DNA from: Alkaliphilus sp.
GTDB taxonomy: Bacteria; Bacillota; Clostridia; Peptostreptococcales; Thermotaleaceae
Assembly (NCBI GenBank): GCA_018335765.1
Contig: JAGXRU010000239.1
Coordinates: 1 to 8,698, forward strand
DNA length: 8,698 bases
Direction: 5' to 3'
Shown: positions 6,164 through 8,698 of the stretch, one piece after another
Position numbering within the stretch: the stretch's first letter is position 1
Layout of the letters: each line of letters opens with the position of its first letter
Made by a program: the position numbers and the translations under genes
The notes under the pieces: generated by a model
Database searches by the model: none
Told to the model about the DNA's origin: nothing
The model's input: only the letters and a program-made list of their open reading frames with translations

Positions 6164-8161
6164 ATGAATCAAGAAAAGTCAAAAGAGAAGATGGATGACC
6201 TTATCCATAAGCTTCACCATCATAACTATAGATACTATGTCCTGGATAATCCTGAGATAACAGACTATGAATATGATCTGCTTATGGAAGAACTGATAAG
6301 CTTAGAAAACAGATTTCCAGAATTGATTAGAGCAGATACACCCACTCGGAGAATAGGAGGGCAAGCCTTGTCCTCTTTTAAACAAGTACAACATACTATA
6401 CCCATGCAGAGCTTAGACAACTCTTTTAATGAACAAGACTTAATGGATTTTGACAGGAGAATTCGCAAAGTAATAACCGGAGATATACAGTATGTTGTCG
6501 AATTAAAAATTGATGGGCTATCCGTAGCACTTAAGTATGAAAACGGAAAATTCGTTCAGGGAGCTACACGGGGAGATGGCTATGTGGGAGAAGATATTAC
6601 CCAGAACCTGATAACGGTCAACTCTATACCCTTGACGCTTAGAGAAAACATAGACATTGAGGTTAGGGGAGAGGTTTTTATTTCCCGGGAAAAATTTGCA
6701 GAATTAAATAAAAAACAGGAAGGAAAAGGCGAAACAATTTTTGCAAATCCCAGAAATGCCGCTGCAGGTTCCTTAAGGCAATTAGATCCAAAGGTTACAT
6801 CGCAGAGACCATTGGATATTTTTGTTTTTAATATCCAAAATATCGCAGGAAAAGAAATCGAAACTCATTCTGAAGGATTGGAATATCTTAAAACACTAGG
6901 CTTCAAAGCATCTATATATGAGGTGTGCAATAGTATAGACGAGGTTGTTAAGCAGTGTGCCTTGTGGGCAGAAAAGAGAAAACAACTTGCTTTTGACACC
7001 GATGGCTTGGTGATTAAGGTGAATAATCTCAATCAAAGAGAAGAATTAGGTACAAAGTCTAAAAGTCCCAGATGGGCCATAGCTTATAAATTCCCGGCAG
7101 AGCAACAAATAACCACAGTAAATGATATTATAGTGCAGGTGGGCAGAACGGGTGCATTGACCCCTACTGCGATTTTAGAGCCGGTTAGGGTGGCTGGATC
7201 TGTAATAAGCAGAGCTACCCTGCATAATCAAGACAATATTATTGAGAAGGATATAAGGATTGGAGATAAGGTTATTATACAAAAGGCAGGAGATGTTATA
7301 CCCGAGGTGGTAAAGGTTTTGTTTGAAGAGAGGAAAGGTGATGAACGGATTTTTCAAATGCCAACCCGATGTCCCGTATGTTCAGAAGAAACAGTAAGAC
7401 AGGTGGGGGAGGCAGCAACCAGATGTATCAATTCAGCCTGTCCCGCCCAACTTAGGAGGAACATCATCCACTTTGTATCCAGAGATGCTATGAATATAGA
7501 TGGCTTAGGAGAATCTATAGTCACATTGTTATTAGATAACAGCCTTATAGGTGATGCAGGAGATCTATATTATTTAAAAAAGGAAAGCTTGATAAAGCTA
7601 GAACGCATGGGAGAAAAATCAGCTCAAAACCTGCTGGAAGGGATTGAAAAATCCAAAGGCAATGATTTGGATCGTGTAATTTTCGGGTTGGGAATAAAGT
7701 TGGTAGGTGAAAGGGCAGCGACTCTTTTGGCGGAACATTTTGGAGATATAGATTATCTGATCAAAGCGGATAAAGAACAACTCATTGTCATTCCGGAAAT
7801 AGGAGAAAAAATGGCGGAGAGCATAGTGTCCTATTTTGCAGAAAATAAAAATTTAGAGCTTATAGATAAGTTAAAAAGTGCAGGAGTTAATACTAAGTCA
7901 TTGAAAGTTCAAGACGAAAATACAGCAAGAAAATTTGAAGGACTCTCATTTGTATTGACGGGAACATTAGAAAAATTCACTAGGGGCGAAGCTAAAGAGC
8001 TTATAGAAAAGCTTGGCGGTAAAGTAGCTGGTAGTGTAAGCAAAAAAACAGATATGGTGCTGGCTGGAGCTGAAGCAGGATCAAAGCTAGATAAGGCAGT
8101 GGAGCTTGGTATAAAAGTTATTGATGAACTGGAATTTGAGAAAATGTTGAGAGATATATAG
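6164..8161 (+). CDS. ligA: NAD+-dependent DNA ligase
   Basis: LigA seals nicks in double-stranded DNA during Okazaki fragment joining and repair, using NAD+ to form a ligase-AMP intermediate. At 665 residues it is full length and domain-complete. Domain Ia has the NMN-binding HNYRYYVLD segment. The adenylation domain has the nucleophile K115 in KIDG, then TRGDG, NPRNAAAGSLRQ and DGLVIKVN. The OB fold has VQVGRTGALTPTA. The Cys4 zinc finger uses C403, C406, C421 and C426. Helix-hairpin-helix repeats span about 475-560, and a BRCT domain runs from about 591 to the end (LSFVLTGTLEKF). ATG 6164 is chosen, with AAGGAG (6148-6153) upstream at a slightly long 10-bp gap; the in-frame GTG at 6122 has no ribosome binding site and would add 14 non-conserved residues. 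It follows pcrA by 50 bp in the same operon. Confidence 0.98.
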   Translation: MNQEKSKEKMDDLIHKLHHHNYRYYVLDNPEITDYEYDLLMEELISLENRFPELIRADTPTRRIGGQALSSFKQVQHTIPMQSLDNSFNEQDLMDFDRRIRKVITGDIQYVVELKIDGLSVALKYENGKFVQGATRGDGYVGEDITQNLITVNSIPLTLRENIDIEVRGEVFISREKFAELNKKQEGKGETIFANPRNAAAGSLRQLDPKVTSQRPLDIFVFNIQNIAGKEIETHSEGLEYLKTLGFKASIYEVCNSIDEVVKQCALWAEKRKQLAFDTDGLVIKVNNLNQREELGTKSKSPRWAIAYKFPAEQQITTVNDIIVQVGRTGALTPTAILEPVRVAGSVISRATLHNQDNIIEKDIRIGDKVIIQKAGDVIPEVVKVLFEERKGDERIFQMPTRCPVCSEETVRQVGEAATRCINSACPAQLRRNIIHFVSRDAMNIDGLGESIVTLLLDNSLIGDAGDLYYLKKESLIKLERMGEKSAQNLLEGIEKSKGNDLDRVIFGLGIKLVGERAATLLAEHFGDIDYLIKADKEQLIVIPEIGEKMAESIVSYFAENKNLELIDKLKSAGVNTKSLKVQDENTARKFEGLSFVLTGTLEKFTRGEAKELIEKLGGKVAGSVSKKTDMVLAGAEAGSKLDKAVELGIKVIDELEFEKMLRDI

Positions 8162-8268
8162 AACCGGAGTAGTCGTCAGAAAATAAAGACAAAACTGACA
8201 AAAGCTTTTTATATCAACGGTTGAGTTAATTGTTACGAATATTTAAACAACCTATTTTGTTCAAATTC

Positions 8269-8297
8269 TTGAATTATCAGAAGAATAGGTCTATTAT
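8269..8297 (+). promoter_or_regulatory. Candidate promoter upstream of the opp-type gene
   Basis: TTGAAT (8269-8274) and TATTAT (8292-8297) are separated by 17 bp and match the sigma-A consensus at 4 and 5 of 6 positions. A short dyad AATAG-GT-CTATT (8284-8295) overlaps the -10. A transcript from here would run through the inverted repeat at 8343-8381 before reaching the coding region. Confidence 0.4.
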
Positions 8298-8342
8298 TTA
8301 GAATATGGAGTTAAATGATTTTCTGACATTGTAATTTGATGT

Positions 8343-8390
8343 TTAAAATAAGGTGAAAGGATGTATCCCACCTTATTTTAATGTAGGGTG
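8343..8390 (+). terminator. Inverted repeat, probable terminator after ligA
   Basis: A perfect 13-bp repeat pairs TTAAAATAAGGTG (8343-8355) with CACCTTATTTTAA (8369-8381). Inside the loop, GGAT (8359-8362) pairs with ATCC (8365-8368), giving a longer stem with an AAA bulge. The T-rich right flank (TTATTTT) can act as the U tract, and the symmetric A-rich left flank would allow function in both directions. It lies 180 bp past ligA, which is far, so it might instead act as a leader element of the following gene. Confidence 0.6.
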
Positions 8391-8521
8391 CGTATTTTTT
8401 AAAATTTAAACACAGACTAAAAAATATCTCGAAGAAAGGGAGTGCGGTGGAGGAGTTTATAGTGCAACTACTAGGGTGACTTTGTTTGTAGTTACAAAAT
8501 CCAGAGAGGAGTGTGAGTTTT

Positions 8522-8698
8522 GTGGGCATATTTATTGCAAAAAGAGTGATATCCATGTTTGTGACGCTATTATTAGTGATTACTTTTACATTTTTTCTGA
8601 TGCACGCCATACCTGGAGGACCCTTTACGAGGGAAAAGACCCTGCCTCCTGCAGTTGTTAGAGCTTTAGAGGCTAAATATAGATTAGATCAACCACTA
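8522..8698 (+). CDS. oppB: Oligopeptide ABC transporter permease, OppB type, 5' part
   Basis: This is the N-terminal 59 codons of an integral-membrane permease of the OppB/DppB family, one of two membrane subunits that import peptides with an extracytoplasmic binding protein and two ATPases. The segment begins VGIFIAKRVISMF, followed by a hydrophobic membrane helix at about residues 9-30. It continues with AIPGGPFTREKTLPP and LEAKYRLDQPL, which closely resemble the start of enterobacterial OppB (PGSPFTGERTLPP, then EAKYHL). A GTG at 8522 is taken as start, with GAGAGGAG at 8504-8511 about 10 bp upstream; GTG 8513 is too close to that site. A different frame over the same bases gives a cysteine-rich peptide that is a shadow. 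The gene runs off the window. Peptide is the likeliest substrate, but dipeptide or nickel permeases share the fold. Confidence 0.85.
   Translation, partial: MGIFIAKRVISMFVTLLLVITFTFFLMHAIPGGPFTREKTLPPAVVRALEAKYRLDQPL

Larger units (their letters stand above)
8162..8521. other. Intergenic region between ligA and the peptide transporter gene
   Basis: These 360 bp are very A+T-rich and hold no credible gene; open frames here on either strand lack family-like sequence. They contain a candidate promoter (8269-8297), an inverted repeat (8343-8381) and a short dyad TTTGTA-GT-TACAAA (8485-8498) close to the transporter start. The last could be a regulator site but is too short to be sure. No T-box or recognisable riboswitch core was seen. 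Confidence 0.6.

Noticed and set aside
8343..8460. A T-box or other amino-acid riboswitch upstream of the transporter
   Set aside because: The conserved T-box core (AGGGTGG followed by ACCGCG) is absent, and no other riboswitch core was recognised; the visible structure is a simple inverted repeat.
8462..8479. A five-codon reading frame (GTG to TGA, MQLLG) preceded by GGTGGAGGAG, like a leader peptide
   Set aside because: It is too short to judge and has no run of one amino acid or paired attenuator structure. A purine-rich stretch before a GTG is common in such DNA.
8311..8610. A 99-codon minus-strand open frame across the ligA-oppB gap
   Set aside because: It runs through the inverted repeat and into the permease gene on the opposite strand, and shows no recognisable family sequence.
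8476..8661. A + strand open frame with several cysteines (CEFCGHIYCKK and a later C), resembling a zinc-binding peptide
   Set aside because: It overlaps the OppB-type permease in another frame. The permease frame has clear family similarity and a good ribosome binding site, so the cysteines come from reading the wrong frame.

Overview
The window is an A+T-rich stretch of a Firmicutes chromosome, most likely a member of Clostridia. The evidence is the strong AGGAGG-type ribosome binding sites, the protein sequences, and the gene order. The end of a purine operon (purN-purH-purD) followed by yerC, pcrA and ligA matches the arrangement known from Bacillus subtilis, except that no pcrB lies between yerC and pcrA. 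All supported genes are on the + strand. I cannot name the species.

Region 1 (1-3315) is the 3' end of a de novo purine biosynthesis operon. It holds the C-terminal part of purN (GAR transformylase), complete purH (AICAR transformylase / IMP cyclohydrolase, with a TTG start) and complete purD (GAR synthetase). A strong rho-independent terminator begins at the purD stop codon. The upstream pur genes and the operon's own control region lie outside the window.

Region 2 (3316-3923) holds yerC, a small TrpR-superfamily DNA-binding protein, and then about 200 bp of intergenic DNA that is the most interesting part of the window. This DNA contains a very stable 18-bp stem palindrome that looks like a REP-type repeat. 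Directly after it come a perfect TTGACA -35 box and a GAAC-N4-GTTC dyad matching the core of the Gram-positive LexA/DinR (SOS) operator.

Region 3 (3924-8161) is a two-gene DNA repair and replication operon. It consists of pcrA (UvrD/Rep-family superfamily 1 helicase) and ligA (NAD+-dependent DNA ligase), separated by 50 bp that contain a small perfect hairpin. If the LexA site is real, helicase and ligase would be induced together by DNA damage.

Region 4 (8162-8698) is about 360 bp of non-coding DNA with a candidate promoter and an inverted repeat that probably acts as a terminator. It is followed by the first 59 codons of an OppB-type peptide ABC transporter permease, cut by the window edge.

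The genes are ordinary housekeeping genes with intact motifs. I found no undescribed multi-gene system. The points worth checking are in the intergenic DNA.
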